A stretch of 64,000 nucleotides of DNA, from assembly GCA_965370045.1 (NCBI GenBank), contig CBDUSI010000006.1, positions 1 to 64,000 of the forward strand. The letters run 5' to 3'. Under the pieces are notes generated by a model. It was not told the DNA's origin. It did no database searches and saw nothing but the letters and a program-made list of their open reading frames with translations. Shown in pieces: positions 47,214 to 56,004 of the stretch (position 1 is the first letter of the stretch; each line of letters starts with the position of its first letter). The position numbers and the translations under genes are program-made. The DNA is from CAZONU01 sp965370045. GTDB taxonomy: Bacteria > Planctomycetota > SZUA-567 > JAKLDR01.

Positions 47214-47891
47214 GTGGCGATCACGCCTCTCGCCATCAATAACCCCACGATGGGGTTCCGCCTCGATCCCGGTGAGCCGGGCATGCTCCGCCGCGGCCGG
47301 GCCAGCGAGGCCACGTTGCTGGTCACCAGCCAGGAACACCGTAACCTCGTGCGCCTCAAGTCCGAGGCGATGCGCGAGGGCCGGGTGATCATCCACGCGG
47401 GCATCCAGTTCGGCCGGGCCTTCCAGGGGCCATTCCTGACCACCACCAACGGCCTGACCACGGTGATCAGCCGCGCCGCGCGGCCCAGCGTGTTCGAGTC
47501 CGAGGCTGAACGCGCAGTTGCCGGGCAAGCCCAGCAGCCCGTCGAGCCCTTGGGCGCGGGACTCGAGATCCCCCAGGACGAACAGGCGCCAGTCCCGGCC
47601 GCCGCGCCGGGGGGCGAGCGCATCCTGGCCGAGGAGGAGAACCGCCTGCGCGCCGAGCTCCGCCGGCTGGAGTCACCCGGATTCGGCGAGCCGGCCGGGC
47701 CCCTGACCTTCGAGGGAGAGGCTCCCCAACGTGCGGGGGACGATCCCCTGCGTCCCCTGGAGGACGCCGCCACCCGGCGCGCCGGCCGCCAGCGCGAAGG
47801 CCAGACCAGCGAGGTGGAGGGCGAGCTGCGCAGGTTGCAGTTCGCGCGCATGATGAGAAAGCTTGCCGGCTCCCTGGCCGCTTCGGCTTAG
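47214..47891 (+). CDS. Protein of unknown function upstream of the pse operon
   Basis: A 225-residue protein from GTG 47214 (GGGAGGG just upstream). The N-terminal 100 residues are alpha/beta (ATLLVTSQEHRNLVRLKSEA, VIIHAGIQFGRAFQGPFLTT), the rest Pro/Ala/Glu-rich and disordered, ending in a basic helix (LRRLQFARMMRKLAGSLAAS). No family recognised. 14 nt before pseC, same strand, so probably co-transcribed with the nonulosonate genes. Confidence 0.5.
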   Translation: MAITPLAINNPTMGFRLDPGEPGMLRRGRASEATLLVTSQEHRNLVRLKSEAMREGRVIIHAGIQFGRAFQGPFLTTTNGLTTVISRAARPSVFESEAERAVAGQAQQPVEPLGAGLEIPQDEQAPVPAAAPGGERILAEEENRLRAELRRLESPGFGEPAGPLTFEGEAPQRAGDDPLRPLEDAATRRAGRQREGQTSEVEGELRRLQFARMMRKLAGSLAASA

Positions 47892-47905
47892 CTTGTGAGC
47901 CCGCG

Positions 47906-49117
47906 TTGAGCACCGATCCCGACAAGCTGGCAATAGAAGGCGGCGACCCAGCACGCGAGGAGTATCTCCCTTACGGCCTCCACTCCGTGACCGACGATGA
48001 CGTCGAGGCCGTAACCCGCGTCCTCCGCGGGAAGTGGCTGACTACCGGGCCGGACATAGAGAAGTTCGAGATTGCCCTGGCCGCCCAGGTCGGCGCATCC
48101 TCCGCCGCGGCGGTCTCCAGCGGCACCGCCGCGCTGCACCTGGCCTATCTGGCCGCGGGCATAGGTCCCGGCGACGAGGTTATAACCTCCCCGTTGACCT
48201 TCGCGGCCACCGCCAACGCGGCGCTGTATGCCGGCGCGAAGCCGGTCTTCGCCGACGTGGACGAGGCCACGCTCAACCTCTCCCCCGCGGCCGCGGAAGC
48301 GGCCATTACCGACAAGACCAAAGCTATCGTCCCGGTGCACTACACCGGCCGAAGCTGCCAGATGAGCGAGTTCCGCGCGCTGTGTGATGAGCACAATCTC
48401 CTGCTGATTGAGGACGCCTCCCACGCGCTGGGGGCCATGTACAAGGGCAGGCCGGTAGGTTCGGGCCCCGCGGACCTGGCCACCTGGAGCTTTCACCCGG
48501 TAAAGCATGTGGCCGCTGGCGAGGGCGGCGCGGTGACCTCGCCCACTGATGATGCGAGAGTCGAGATGGTCCGCCGGCTGCGCAACCACGGCATCAACCG
48601 CGACGCCCGGGACCGCTTCGGGCCTCAGGCCGGCTGGGCCTACGAGATCGAACATCTGGGCTTCAACTACCGGCTGACGGACATCGCTGCGGCGCTGGCG
48701 GCGAGCCAGCTTAAGCGCCTCGACGATAACCTGGCCCGCCGCCGGGAACTCGCCGCGCTTTATGCCGACAAGCTCTCGCGCTTCGAGGAGCTGCGCCTGC
48801 CGCCCGCCGACGACGCCGAGCACCTCAGCGCCTGGCACCTGTATGTGGTCCGGCTGCGACTGGAAAAGCTCTCCGCCGGCCGCGCGGAGGTCTTCGCCGC
48901 CCTGCGCGCGGAGAACATCGGCGTCAACGTCCACTACATCCCCGTCCACTGGCACCCGCTGTACCAGTCACGGGGCTACGCGCGGGGCATAACCCCCACG
49001 GCCGAAAAGGCTTATGAAGAGCTGCTGACCCTGCCCCTTTTCGGGGTTATGACCGATGCGGACGCAACCGATGTAATAAGGGCGCTGGAGAAGGTGCTGG
49101 TCCGCCACAAGAAGTAA
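47906..49117 (+). CDS. pseC: PseC-like UDP-4-amino-sugar aminotransferase (DegT/DnrJ/EryC1)
   Basis: A 403-residue PLP aminotransferase. PseC-type opening (LPYGLHSVTDDDVEAVTRVL, GKWLTTGPDIEKFE), AAVSSGTAALHLAYLAAGIG, EDASHALGAMYKGRPVG and the PLP lysine in WSFHPVKHVAAGEGGAV. PseC makes the 4-amino sugar in UDP-linked pseudaminic acid synthesis. The only usable start in frame is TTG 47906. The dehydratase PseB is not in this window. First clear enzyme of the operon to 55451. Confidence 0.85.
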   Translation: MSTDPDKLAIEGGDPAREEYLPYGLHSVTDDDVEAVTRVLRGKWLTTGPDIEKFEIALAAQVGASSAAAVSSGTAALHLAYLAAGIGPGDEVITSPLTFAATANAALYAGAKPVFADVDEATLNLSPAAAEAAITDKTKAIVPVHYTGRSCQMSEFRALCDEHNLLLIEDASHALGAMYKGRPVGSGPADLATWSFHPVKHVAAGEGGAVTSPTDDARVEMVRRLRNHGINRDARDRFGPQAGWAYEIEHLGFNYRLTDIAAALAASQLKRLDDNLARRRELAALYADKLSRFEELRLPPADDAEHLSAWHLYVVRLRLEKLSAGRAEVFAALRAENIGVNVHYIPVHWHPLYQSRGYARGITPTAEKAYEELLTLPLFGVMTDADATDVIRALEKVLVRHKK

Positions 49118-49136
49118 ATCACGGTCAAGGAAGCGC

Positions 49137-50540
49137 ATGCGCGTACTCCTCATCAACCCCCTGGTTCGCGAGTGGGCTAAGCCTAATTGCGTGCCCCTGG
49201 GACTCTGCTACATCGCCGCCTGCATGCAGCGCGAGGGTGTCGATGTGGAGATATACGACATCAACGCCCTGCGCCCCTCGACCGAGGAAATCACGAAACA
49301 CATCGCCGAGGCGGATTACGATTGGGCCGGCATCGGCGGGATCATCACCACTTACCGCTACGTCAAGTGGCTGGTGGAAATCCTCAAGGAGGCGCACCCC
49401 GACAAACCCGTGGTCGTGGGCGGCGCCTTGGGCAGCTCGGTAACCGAGACTCTCCTGACCCGCACGCGGGCGGACATCGCCGCGCTGGGCGAGGGCGAGG
49501 CCACCGTCGTGGATCTCTGCCGGGCCCTGGAGTCCGGCGCGGACCTCTCCGCAGTCAAGGGCATCGCCCGTAAAGCGGACGGGGCGGTCCGTGTCAACGA
49601 GCGGCAGGCGATAATCGCCGATCTCGACGCCCTCCCCCACCCCGCTCGCGAACTGGTGCCCATGGACGTTTACCTCGCGAACCCGGTGGGCGCTCCCAAT
49701 CGCAACAAGTGGGCCGATGGCGCCGCCGTCGAGGAGGTGCTGACCACCAACTTGGTGGCGACCCGCGGCTGCCCCTACAAGTGCATCTACTGCTATCACG
49801 ACTTCCTGGGCTACAAGTACCGCACGCGCAGCCCGGAGAACGTCGTCGGGGAGATGAAGGCGGTCCGCGAGGCCTACGGTGTCGGCTACTTCCACTTCAT
49901 CGACGACGAGTTCATGCTCAAGCGCTCCTTCGTCAACAGCTTCTGCGACAGGATGAAAGAGTGGAACGCCGGCGTCACCTGGGGCTGCACCGGACGCGTC
50001 AACCTGGTCGAAGAGAAGGTCCTGACCGCCATGCGCGAGGCCGGCTGCGTGCACGTCAACTACGGCATCGAGTCCGGCTCGCAGAAGATGCTGGACCTCA
50101 TGAAGAAACAGGTCAAGGTCGAGGAGGCCCTGCGCGCCCTGGAGGTGACCAGGAAGGTCTTCGGCGAGACGGACATCTCCCTGATGGTCGGCCTGCCCGG
50201 CGAGACGGAAGACACCATTGCCGAAACCGTGGAATTCTGCAAGCGCGCCGACGTCGCCCCCCAGGTGATCTTCTTCGCCACGCCCTACCCCGGCACCGAA
50301 CTCTACGGTATGGCCCGCGCGGCGGGCCGCATCCCCGACGAGGAGGAGTACGTCCTGGGCCTTGCCGAGCAGGGGGAAAAGATCGCCTGCAACATGTCGG
50401 AAGTCCCCGACGACGAGCTGCGCCGCCTGCGCGACGCGGCCGTCGAGGAACTCGGCGCCTGGAACAGGCAGCGCCACGCCGGCGACGGAGCCGCTTCGGT
50501 GCCCGGCGAGGGAGGAGAACAATGCGCGTCGCAGCAGTGA
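49137..50540 (+). CDS. B12-binding-domain radical SAM protein
   Basis: A 467-residue protein. Residues 1-140 are a cobalamin-binding-like domain (RVLLINPLVREWAKPNCVPL, GLCYIAACMQREGVDVEIYD). From about 200 a radical SAM barrel with CX3CX2C in VATRGCPYKCIYCYHD, then HVNYGIESGSQKMLDLMKKQ. Class-B relatives methylate or rearrange unreactive carbons. Within a pse operon it probably alters the nonulosonic acid or its precursor; the reaction is unknown. It overlaps pseF by 19 nt. Confidence 0.85.
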   Translation: MRVLLINPLVREWAKPNCVPLGLCYIAACMQREGVDVEIYDINALRPSTEEITKHIAEADYDWAGIGGIITTYRYVKWLVEILKEAHPDKPVVVGGALGSSVTETLLTRTRADIAALGEGEATVVDLCRALESGADLSAVKGIARKADGAVRVNERQAIIADLDALPHPARELVPMDVYLANPVGAPNRNKWADGAAVEEVLTTNLVATRGCPYKCIYCYHDFLGYKYRTRSPENVVGEMKAVREAYGVGYFHFIDDEFMLKRSFVNSFCDRMKEWNAGVTWGCTGRVNLVEEKVLTAMREAGCVHVNYGIESGSQKMLDLMKKQVKVEEALRALEVTRKVFGETDISLMVGLPGETEDTIAETVEFCKRADVAPQVIFFATPYPGTELYGMARAAGRIPDEEEYVLGLAEQGEKIACNMSEVPDDELRRLRDAAVEELGAWNRQRHAGDGAASVPGEGGEQCASQQ

Positions 50541-51250
50541 TCCCCGCCCGGAAGGGCTCCAAGGGGCTGCCCGACAAGAACGCCCTGCGCGTCGCCGGGG
50601 TGCCCATGGTGGTCCGAGCCATCGGCGCGGTGCGCTCGGCCGGTCCGATGATCGCGAAGATACTGGTCTCCACCGACAGCCCGGAAATCGCCCGGGTCTC
50701 GATGGAGGCCGGCGCCACGGTCGTGGAGAGGCCCGAAGAGCTGGCCGGCGACACCGCCGGCGTGGAGGGCGCCGCGCGCCACGCGCTGCGCACGGTCTGG
50801 CCCGACGGGGACTGCCCCGAGTTCACGCTCATAGTCCAGCCCAACCTGCCGGTCTGGCAGCCGGGAATCGTCGCCAAAGTCCTGGAGCGCCTGGCGAAGG
50901 ACGACTGCACCGGCGCGGGGACCTGCCACATCGTTGACCAGCGCCCGGAGTGGATGAAGAAGCGCGACGATGCCAGCCTGGCGGTTCCCTTCCTGCCCGC
51001 TGGGAGAATCGCCATCCGCCGGCAGGACCTCCCGGAGCTCTACTACTTCGACGGCGCGGTGCTGGGGATGCGCACCGACGTGCTCATGGAAAGCGAGGGA
51101 CAGCCGGTCAGCCACCTCTACTACATGGGCGAGAAGATCGCCCCCCTGCCCCGCCCGGAGGTCTACGGCATGGAGGTCCACGCCCCGGAGGACATCGTCC
51201 GGGCGGAGATCACTATCGCCTATCTCGAGAAGGTGGGTTACCCGCAGTAA
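50522..51250 (+). CDS. pseF: Nonulosonate cytidylyltransferase (PseF/NeuA family)
   Basis: A 242-residue CMP-sugar synthetase. The nucleotide-binding signature VAAVIPARKGSKGLPDKNAL, LVSTDSPEIARVSMEAGATV, and late LPRPEVYGMEVHAPEDI. It activates the sugar with CTP before transfer to a surface acceptor. ATG 50522 follows GGAGGAG; it overlaps the radical SAM gene's end and its TAA shares a base with the pseG ATG (TAATG). Confidence 0.85.
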   Translation: MRVAAVIPARKGSKGLPDKNALRVAGVPMVVRAIGAVRSAGPMIAKILVSTDSPEIARVSMEAGATVVERPEELAGDTAGVEGAARHALRTVWPDGDCPEFTLIVQPNLPVWQPGIVAKVLERLAKDDCTGAGTCHIVDQRPEWMKKRDDASLAVPFLPAGRIAIRRQDLPELYYFDGAVLGMRTDVLMESEGQPVSHLYYMGEKIAPLPRPEVYGMEVHAPEDIVRAEITIAYLEKVGYPQ

Positions 51251-52260
51251 TGGCTGCGAAATCGCGCACCGCAACTTTCCTCTTCGCCTTTGGCGAAACC
51301 TACGGCTTAGGGCATCTGCGTCGCTGCGAGGCATTGGCTGTTGAACTGTCGCATCGGGGTTGGAGCGTCGAAGGCATCCCTCACGGGGAAGGTTCGCAGA
51401 ACACCTCTCTAGGGCACATCACCCTGTCACCGGCGTTCCCCGTTCGCCACGCTCCGGCATCTGCCGATCTTGCCGTAGTGGACAGCTATTCCATGCCCTA
51501 CTCCGAAAGATCGGCTTTGGGAGCAGACGGCACTAAGTTGCTCAGCTTCCATGACTCGCCTGTTGCCGACCCATCGGATCTCATTGTTGATATCAACTGT
51601 GGTGCCAATGCCGCGGCCTACGCCGGGGAAGGATGCGTAGGCCGAGTGCTGTGTGGCCCCGAGTACTTTCCGGTGCGCCCCGCGCTCGACAGGTTGACCC
51701 GAGAGTCGCGAGATAAGAACCGGCTGCTTTCTGCGACCACGCTTTTGGTCACCTTCGGAGGCAGCGACCCGCATCACTTGGCGGAGAAAACACTACAGGA
51801 ATTAGCCACAATTGGCACTCAGCTAGACATTCGCGTTGTGATCGGCGACCTTGGGAGTCAGACGCCTGAGCTTCAAGCAGCAGCAAATGCCCTCCCTAAA
51901 GTCGAGTTGGTGCCCCCTGGAACCGAGGTCGAGAAGCTCTTCGCTTGGGCAGACATGGCTATTTGCGCTGCTGGACTGACAAAATACGAACTTGCACTTC
52001 TCGGAGTACCAGCGCTAATTGTGGCCGCGTACGACAACCAAGCTGCTGTCGCCGAGACCTTCGCCGTGCGCGGCAGCGCCCTCTACCTGGGCCGCGCGGA
52101 GGAGCTCGTTACAGGCGCGTTGGCTCGGGCGGTGAACGACCTGGCGCTCGACTCCCAGACCCGCGCGGAGTTGAGCGCCGCCGGCAGAAAGCTGGTCGAC
52201 GGCCGGGGCGCGGCGCGCATAGCGGACGAGATAGAAAAGCTGATGGAGGGGACCTCTTGA
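51250..52260 (+). CDS. pseG: PseG-like UDP-sugar hydrolase
   Basis: A 336-residue GT-B-like hydrolase. N-terminal FGETYGLGHLRRCEALAVEL (the 'GxGHxxR' motif), VVDSYSMPYSERSALGADGT, LVTFGGSDPHHLAEKTLQEL, MAICAAGLTKYELALLGVPA. It removes UDP from the diacetamido-altropyranose before condensation with PEP. Composition is odd: from about 51260 to 52060 G+C falls visibly and third-position A/T rises, returning to the operon's usual bias for the last ~190 nt, suggesting partial replacement by recombination. Confidence 0.85.
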   Translation: MAAKSRTATFLFAFGETYGLGHLRRCEALAVELSHRGWSVEGIPHGEGSQNTSLGHITLSPAFPVRHAPASADLAVVDSYSMPYSERSALGADGTKLLSFHDSPVADPSDLIVDINCGANAAAYAGEGCVGRVLCGPEYFPVRPALDRLTRESRDKNRLLSATTLLVTFGGSDPHHLAEKTLQELATIGTQLDIRVVIGDLGSQTPELQAAANALPKVELVPPGTEVEKLFAWADMAICAAGLTKYELALLGVPALIVAAYDNQAAVAETFAVRGSALYLGRAEELVTGALARAVNDLALDSQTRAELSAAGRKLVDGRGAARIADEIEKLMEGTS

Positions 52261-53312
52261 AGACCATCCGAGTGGGCCGCAAGAGAATCGGCCCGGGTGA
52301 ACCGGTATTCGTTATCGCCGAGGCCGGAGCCAACCACAACCGCTCGATCAAGACCGCGCGCGCGCTCATCGACGCCGCCGTCCGCGCGGGCGCCGACGCC
52401 GTCAAGTTCCAGACCTACTCCGCGGAAAAGATGTACTCCCGGTACACGCCGGCCATCGGCTACATCAAGAAAGGCAAGCTCTCCCGCAAGGGCGAATCCA
52501 TCCGCGACCTGATAGAGCGTATTGAAATGCCCCGCGACTGGCTGAAGCGCCTGGCGGACTACTGCCGCAGGAAGAAGATCATCTTCCTCTCCACGCCCTT
52601 CGACGTGGTGGCCGTCGACGAGTTGGCCAAGGTGGGCATGCCCGCCTTCCAGATCGCCAGCTTCGAGAACAACCCCCTTCCGCTCATTAAGCACGCCGCG
52701 CGAAAGAAGAAGCCGCTGCTCCTCTCCACCGGAATGGCCGACCTGACCGACATCGAGACGGCCATCGCCGCCGCGGCCTCGGCCGGCAACCGTCAACTGG
52801 CCCTCTTTCATTGCGCCATCAACTACCCGCCGGCGTTCAAGGACATCAACCTCCGGGCCATGGAGACCATGCGCCTGGCCTTCGACCTGCCGGTGGGCTT
52901 CAGCGACCACACCCTGGGACACACCGTCCCGGTGGCCGCGGTGGCCCTCGGCGCGCGCATGATAGAGAAGCACTTCACGCTGAGCCGCAAGCTTAAGGGG
53001 CCTGATCACCCCTTCGCCCTCGAGCCCGACGAGCTGGCTGATATGATCCGGGCGGTACGCGAGACCGAAGCGGCCCTGGGGTCGAGCATCAAGCGGCGCA
53101 CCCCCGCCGAGGCGGAGCTGTACAAGAAGGCCCGCCGGGGGCTGGTCGCCGCCTGCGAGATTCCAAAGGGCAAGCGCATCACCAGCAAGATGCTGGAGGT
53201 CAAGCGCCCCGGCTACGGGATAAGCCCGGTGGACATGAGCAAGGTCGTAGGCCGACGGGCGCGGCGCGACCTCCGCGAGGACGAGATCCTCACCTGGGAG
53301 ATGCTGGATTGA
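52257..53312 (+). CDS. pseI: Nonulosonate (pseudaminate-type) synthase, NeuB family
   Basis: A 351-residue protein with a NeuB TIM barrel (VFVIAEAGANHNRSIKTARA, DAVKFQTYSAEKMYS, PAFQIASFENNPLPLIKHAA, GFSDHTLGHTVPVAAVALGA, IEKHFTLSRKLKGPDHPFAL) and a C-terminal SAF/antifreeze-like domain (KGKRITSKMLEVKRPGYGIS). It condenses the released hexose with PEP to a nine-carbon acid. The TTG start overlaps the pseG stop (TTGA); GGAGGGG lies upstream. PseI versus legionaminate or sialate synthase cannot be settled by eye; neighbours favour pseudaminate type. Confidence 0.85.
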   Translation: MKTIRVGRKRIGPGEPVFVIAEAGANHNRSIKTARALIDAAVRAGADAVKFQTYSAEKMYSRYTPAIGYIKKGKLSRKGESIRDLIERIEMPRDWLKRLADYCRRKKIIFLSTPFDVVAVDELAKVGMPAFQIASFENNPLPLIKHAARKKKPLLLSTGMADLTDIETAIAAAASAGNRQLALFHCAINYPPAFKDINLRAMETMRLAFDLPVGFSDHTLGHTVPVAAVALGARMIEKHFTLSRKLKGPDHPFALEPDELADMIRAVRETEAALGSSIKRRTPAEAELYKKARRGLVAACEIPKGKRITSKMLEVKRPGYGISPVDMSKVVGRRARRDLREDEILTWEMLD

Positions 53313-53830
53313 ACGGCCCGCGCCTGGAGGGCGAGCGACTGGTCCTGCGTCCCATCGAGTCGAAGGACAACCGCCGCATCCGCGAGTGGCGCAACGCGCC
53401 GGGCGTGCACCACAACCTGTTCACCGAGGAGGAGACCACCCCCGAGCGACAGGATATCTGGTATCGGACTTATCTGCTGGACCCCGCCCAGGTTCGCTTC
53501 GTCATCGAAACCAAAGCCCTGGGTCCGCTGGGCTGCTGCGGGTTCACGGACAAACGAGAGGGTGAGAGCAGCGCCAATCTCTCGATATTCGTCGGCGAGC
53601 CCGCGGCCAGAGGCAAGGGCCTGGCTCGCGAGGCGCTGGACCTGCTGCTCGACTATGGCTTCAACCAGTGGGAGTTGGCCCGGGTGATCGCCGAAATGTT
53701 CGCGGACAACGAGCCCGCGCGGCGGCTGTACGAACGGGTAGGTTTCCAGGAACTTGGGCCGGGCGAGCCGCGCCGCGGGCGCGACGTGACCCTCATGCAG
53801 CTCGACAAGTCCGCGTGGAGTGAATCGTGA
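53309..53830 (+). CDS. pseH: GNAT acetyltransferase, PseH-like
   Basis: A 173-residue GNAT protein (RLEGERLVLRPIESKDNRRI, EWRNAPGVHHNLFTEEETTP, ANLSIFVGEPAARGKGLARE with the acetyl-CoA loop, FADNEPARRLYERVGFQELG). By position it should N-acetylate the 4-amino sugar made by PseC. The TTG start overlaps the pseI stop by TTGA; its stop overlaps the next GTG. Confidence 0.75.
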   Translation: MNGPRLEGERLVLRPIESKDNRRIREWRNAPGVHHNLFTEEETTPERQDIWYRTYLLDPAQVRFVIETKALGPLGCCGFTDKREGESSANLSIFVGEPAARGKGLAREALDLLLDYGFNQWELARVIAEMFADNEPARRLYERVGFQELGPGEPRRGRDVTLMQLDKSAWSES

Positions 53831-54762
53831 GCCTCGTCCTGGTCGGCGGCGTCGAGGTCAGCCGGCGGTGCTTCGAAGCGCTGGCCGACGACGGAGTGCC
53901 CATCGCCCTGGCGATCGGCTATCCGCAGAGCCTGTCCGAGCGCGCCGGGTATGTCTCCATCAAGCCAACCGCAGAGAAATATGGCGTCCGGCTGCTTGAA
54001 ACCGAGGACGTCAACGCGCCCCAAGTGGCGAAAGCCATCCGCGCTTCGGGCGGCACGCTGCTGCTGGTCACCGGCTGGTCGCAACTCTTGAAAAAACCGC
54101 TCCTGGAGCTGTGCCATCTCGGCGCCGTCGGGATGCACCCCACCAGGCTCCCCGAAGGCCGCGGCCGCGCGCCGATCCCCTGGACGCTGATCAAGGGACT
54201 CGAGAGCAGCGCCGTTACCATCTTTCATCTCACCGAGGGCGTCGACGACGGCGATATCGTCGGCCAGATCGAGTTCGCAATCTCCCGGGAAGACGACGCC
54301 GCCAGCCTGTACGAGAAGATATGCGGCGTTTACGTGGGACTCGTCCGCGAATACGTGCCCAGGCTGTTGGCCGGCACCGCCCCGCGCATTCCCCAAGACC
54401 ACTCCCGAGCCACCTGCTGGCCGCGCCGCCGTCCGGCCGACGGGCTCATCGACTGGTCGAAGTCCGCCGGCGAACTCCACAACTGGGTCCGCGGCCTGAC
54501 CCACCCCTACCCCGGCGCCTTTACCACGCTGAGAAACCAGCGCGTTCACCTGTGGCGCGCCACGCCCCAGGAAGGCGCGGACGGTCTCGGCGGTCGTCCC
54601 GGGGAGGTCGTCGGCAACAACCCGACGGGCATGCTGGTCGCCTGTGGATCCGGCGAACGACTGCTCGTCGAGCGGGTTTCAATAGATGGCGAGGAAATGG
54701 ACGCCCCTGCGGCCGTATCGTCCGGCAAGCTGGCCGTCGGGGACGTTTTGGGAGGAGAGTAG
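53827..54762 (+). CDS. Formyltransferase-family protein, probably sugar N-formyltransferase
   Basis: A 311-residue member of the Fmt/ArnA/sugar-formyltransferase family. LLVTGWSQLLKKPLLELCHL, GAVGMHPTRLPEGRGRAPIP with the conserved histidine and R-G-x-x-P, and LTEGVDDGDIVGQIEF with the catalytic aspartate, then a C-terminal Fmt-like domain (RRRPADGLIDWSKSAGELHN). Position in the pse operon suggests N-formylation of the nonulosonate amino group using 10-formyl-THF. The GTG start overlaps the pseH stop. Confidence 0.75.
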   Translation: MSLVLVGGVEVSRRCFEALADDGVPIALAIGYPQSLSERAGYVSIKPTAEKYGVRLLETEDVNAPQVAKAIRASGGTLLLVTGWSQLLKKPLLELCHLGAVGMHPTRLPEGRGRAPIPWTLIKGLESSAVTIFHLTEGVDDGDIVGQIEFAISREDDAASLYEKICGVYVGLVREYVPRLLAGTAPRIPQDHSRATCWPRRRPADGLIDWSKSAGELHNWVRGLTHPYPGAFTTLRNQRVHLWRATPQEGADGLGGRPGEVVGNNPTGMLVACGSGERLLVERVSIDGEEMDAPAAVSSGKLAVGDVLGGE

Positions 54763-54764
54763 CG

Positions 54765-55451
54765 ATGCGCAACGTCCTGATCGTAGCCGCCCATCCCGAT
54801 GACGAGGTGCTCGGCGCCGGGGGAGTCACCGCGCGCCTGGCCGACGAGGGCGTGGCCGTCCATATCCTGATACTCGGCGAAGGCGCGACCAGCCGGGGCA
54901 GGACCAGAAAGGGCGGGGAGGCTCCGGCGGCGGTCAAGGCCCTTGAGCGCGCGGCGCGCAAGGCCGCCAAGCTGCTCGGCGCGAAGTCGGTCAAGTTCGG
55001 CCGCCTGCCCGACAACCGCTTCGACTCCCTCGACCTCCTGAAGATCGTCAAGCTCGTGGAGGCCGAGATGAAGCGCGTCGCGCCCCAGGCGGTCTTCACC
55101 CACTTCTCGGGGGACCTCAACGTGGACCACCGCCTGACCTTCGAAGCGGTGATGGCCGCCTGCCGGCCGCTGCCCGGCGCGGCGGTGCGCGAGGTATACT
55201 CCTTCGAGGTGCCCAGTTCCACGGGATGGGCCGGCCCCGACCCCCAGCGCTCGTTCGCGCCCACGGTCTACGTGGACGTCGGCCGGTACCTGCTCCGCAA
55301 GCTGGAGGCCCTGACGGCCTATACGTCAGAGATGCGGCCCGCGCCCCACCCGCGCAGTCCGGAATCGGTCGAGGTCCAGGCGCGCTTCCGCGGCTCGCAG
55401 GCCGGGCTGGAGGCCGCCGAGGCCTTCGTGCTGGTCAGGGAGGTCAGGTAA
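54765..55451 (+). CDS. PIG-L/LmbE-family deacetylase
   Basis: A 228-residue protein with the zinc motif AAHPDDEVLGAGGV and the later GDLNVDHRLTFEAV. The family deacetylates N-acetylglucosamine-type sugars. Placed 2 nt after the formyltransferase and preceded by GGGAGGAG, it could remove an acetyl group to expose the amine that the formyltransferase modifies. The end overlaps the DUF1844 gene by 8 nt (convergent). Confidence 0.85.
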   Translation: MRNVLIVAAHPDDEVLGAGGVTARLADEGVAVHILILGEGATSRGRTRKGGEAPAAVKALERAARKAAKLLGAKSVKFGRLPDNRFDSLDLLKIVKLVEAEMKRVAPQAVFTHFSGDLNVDHRLTFEAVMAACRPLPGAAVREVYSFEVPSSTGWAGPDPQRSFAPTVYVDVGRYLLRKLEALTAYTSEMRPAPHPRSPESVEVQARFRGSQAGLEAAEAFVLVREVR

Positions 55452-55824
55452 CCTTCGCGTCGCCAGCGGACGCGTCCACGTAACGCATGCGCAGCCCGGT
55501 AAGCAGGGAGCGCATCTCTGACTCCTCGTCGTCGGTCAGGTTGCCCCGGGTCTTCTCTTCGAGGACGCCTATCAAGTCGATGTGGTAGCGGGCGGCCGGA
55601 AGATCGACTTCGCGCTTGCCGCTGAACGGACTCTCCACTTCTCCGAGGTAAATCATCACCTGCGCGGCGAGTCCGCCGAGGAAGCTCATGAAGTCGGGCT
55701 CCGGCAGCGGGGGTCGTTCCGCGGACTCGGTTCCAGTCTTCCCGTCCAGATCCTCGGAAAGACGCTCCTTCTCCCGGCGGGCCTCCTCTTCCCAGGCCTC
55801 GTCGTGGATCTTCTCGTCTGCCAA
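55444..55824 (-). CDS. DUF1844 protein
   Basis: A 126-residue protein. The C-terminal 80 residues (DFMSFLGGLAAQVMIYLGEV, SGKREVDLPAARYHIDLIGV, LEEKTRGNLTDDEESEMRSL) are a clear DUF1844 domain, a small helical family of unknown function common in Acidobacteria, Planctomycetes and Deltaproteobacteria. The N-terminus is charged and disordered. Transcribed alone from the 55825-56000 intergenic region. Confidence 0.85.
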   Translation of the reverse strand: MADEKIHDEAWEEEARREKERLSEDLDGKTGTESAERPPLPEPDFMSFLGGLAAQVMIYLGEVESPFSGKREVDLPAARYHIDLIGVLEEKTRGNLTDDEESEMRSLLTGLRMRYVDASAGDAKVT

Positions 55825-56004
55825 GAGTCCTCCCTCCTCAGGTGAGCCGGCCTCGCGGGAGGATTATAGGGTGCGGTGCCCGCGGCGCAAGGCTCTCTGA
55901 CTTCGCAGGTGCCGCGATTCGCCGTGGAAACCGGCGGGGTCCGGGAATAGAATCTCCCCAAGAGCGTTGCCTTGAGAGATTGATCGGTTGAGGAGCAAAC
56001 GCGG

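Noticed and set aside
47033..47851. N-terminal extension of Lon
   Set aside because: The in-frame region is antisense to the 47214 gene and to the divergent promoters; Lon starts normally at 47032.
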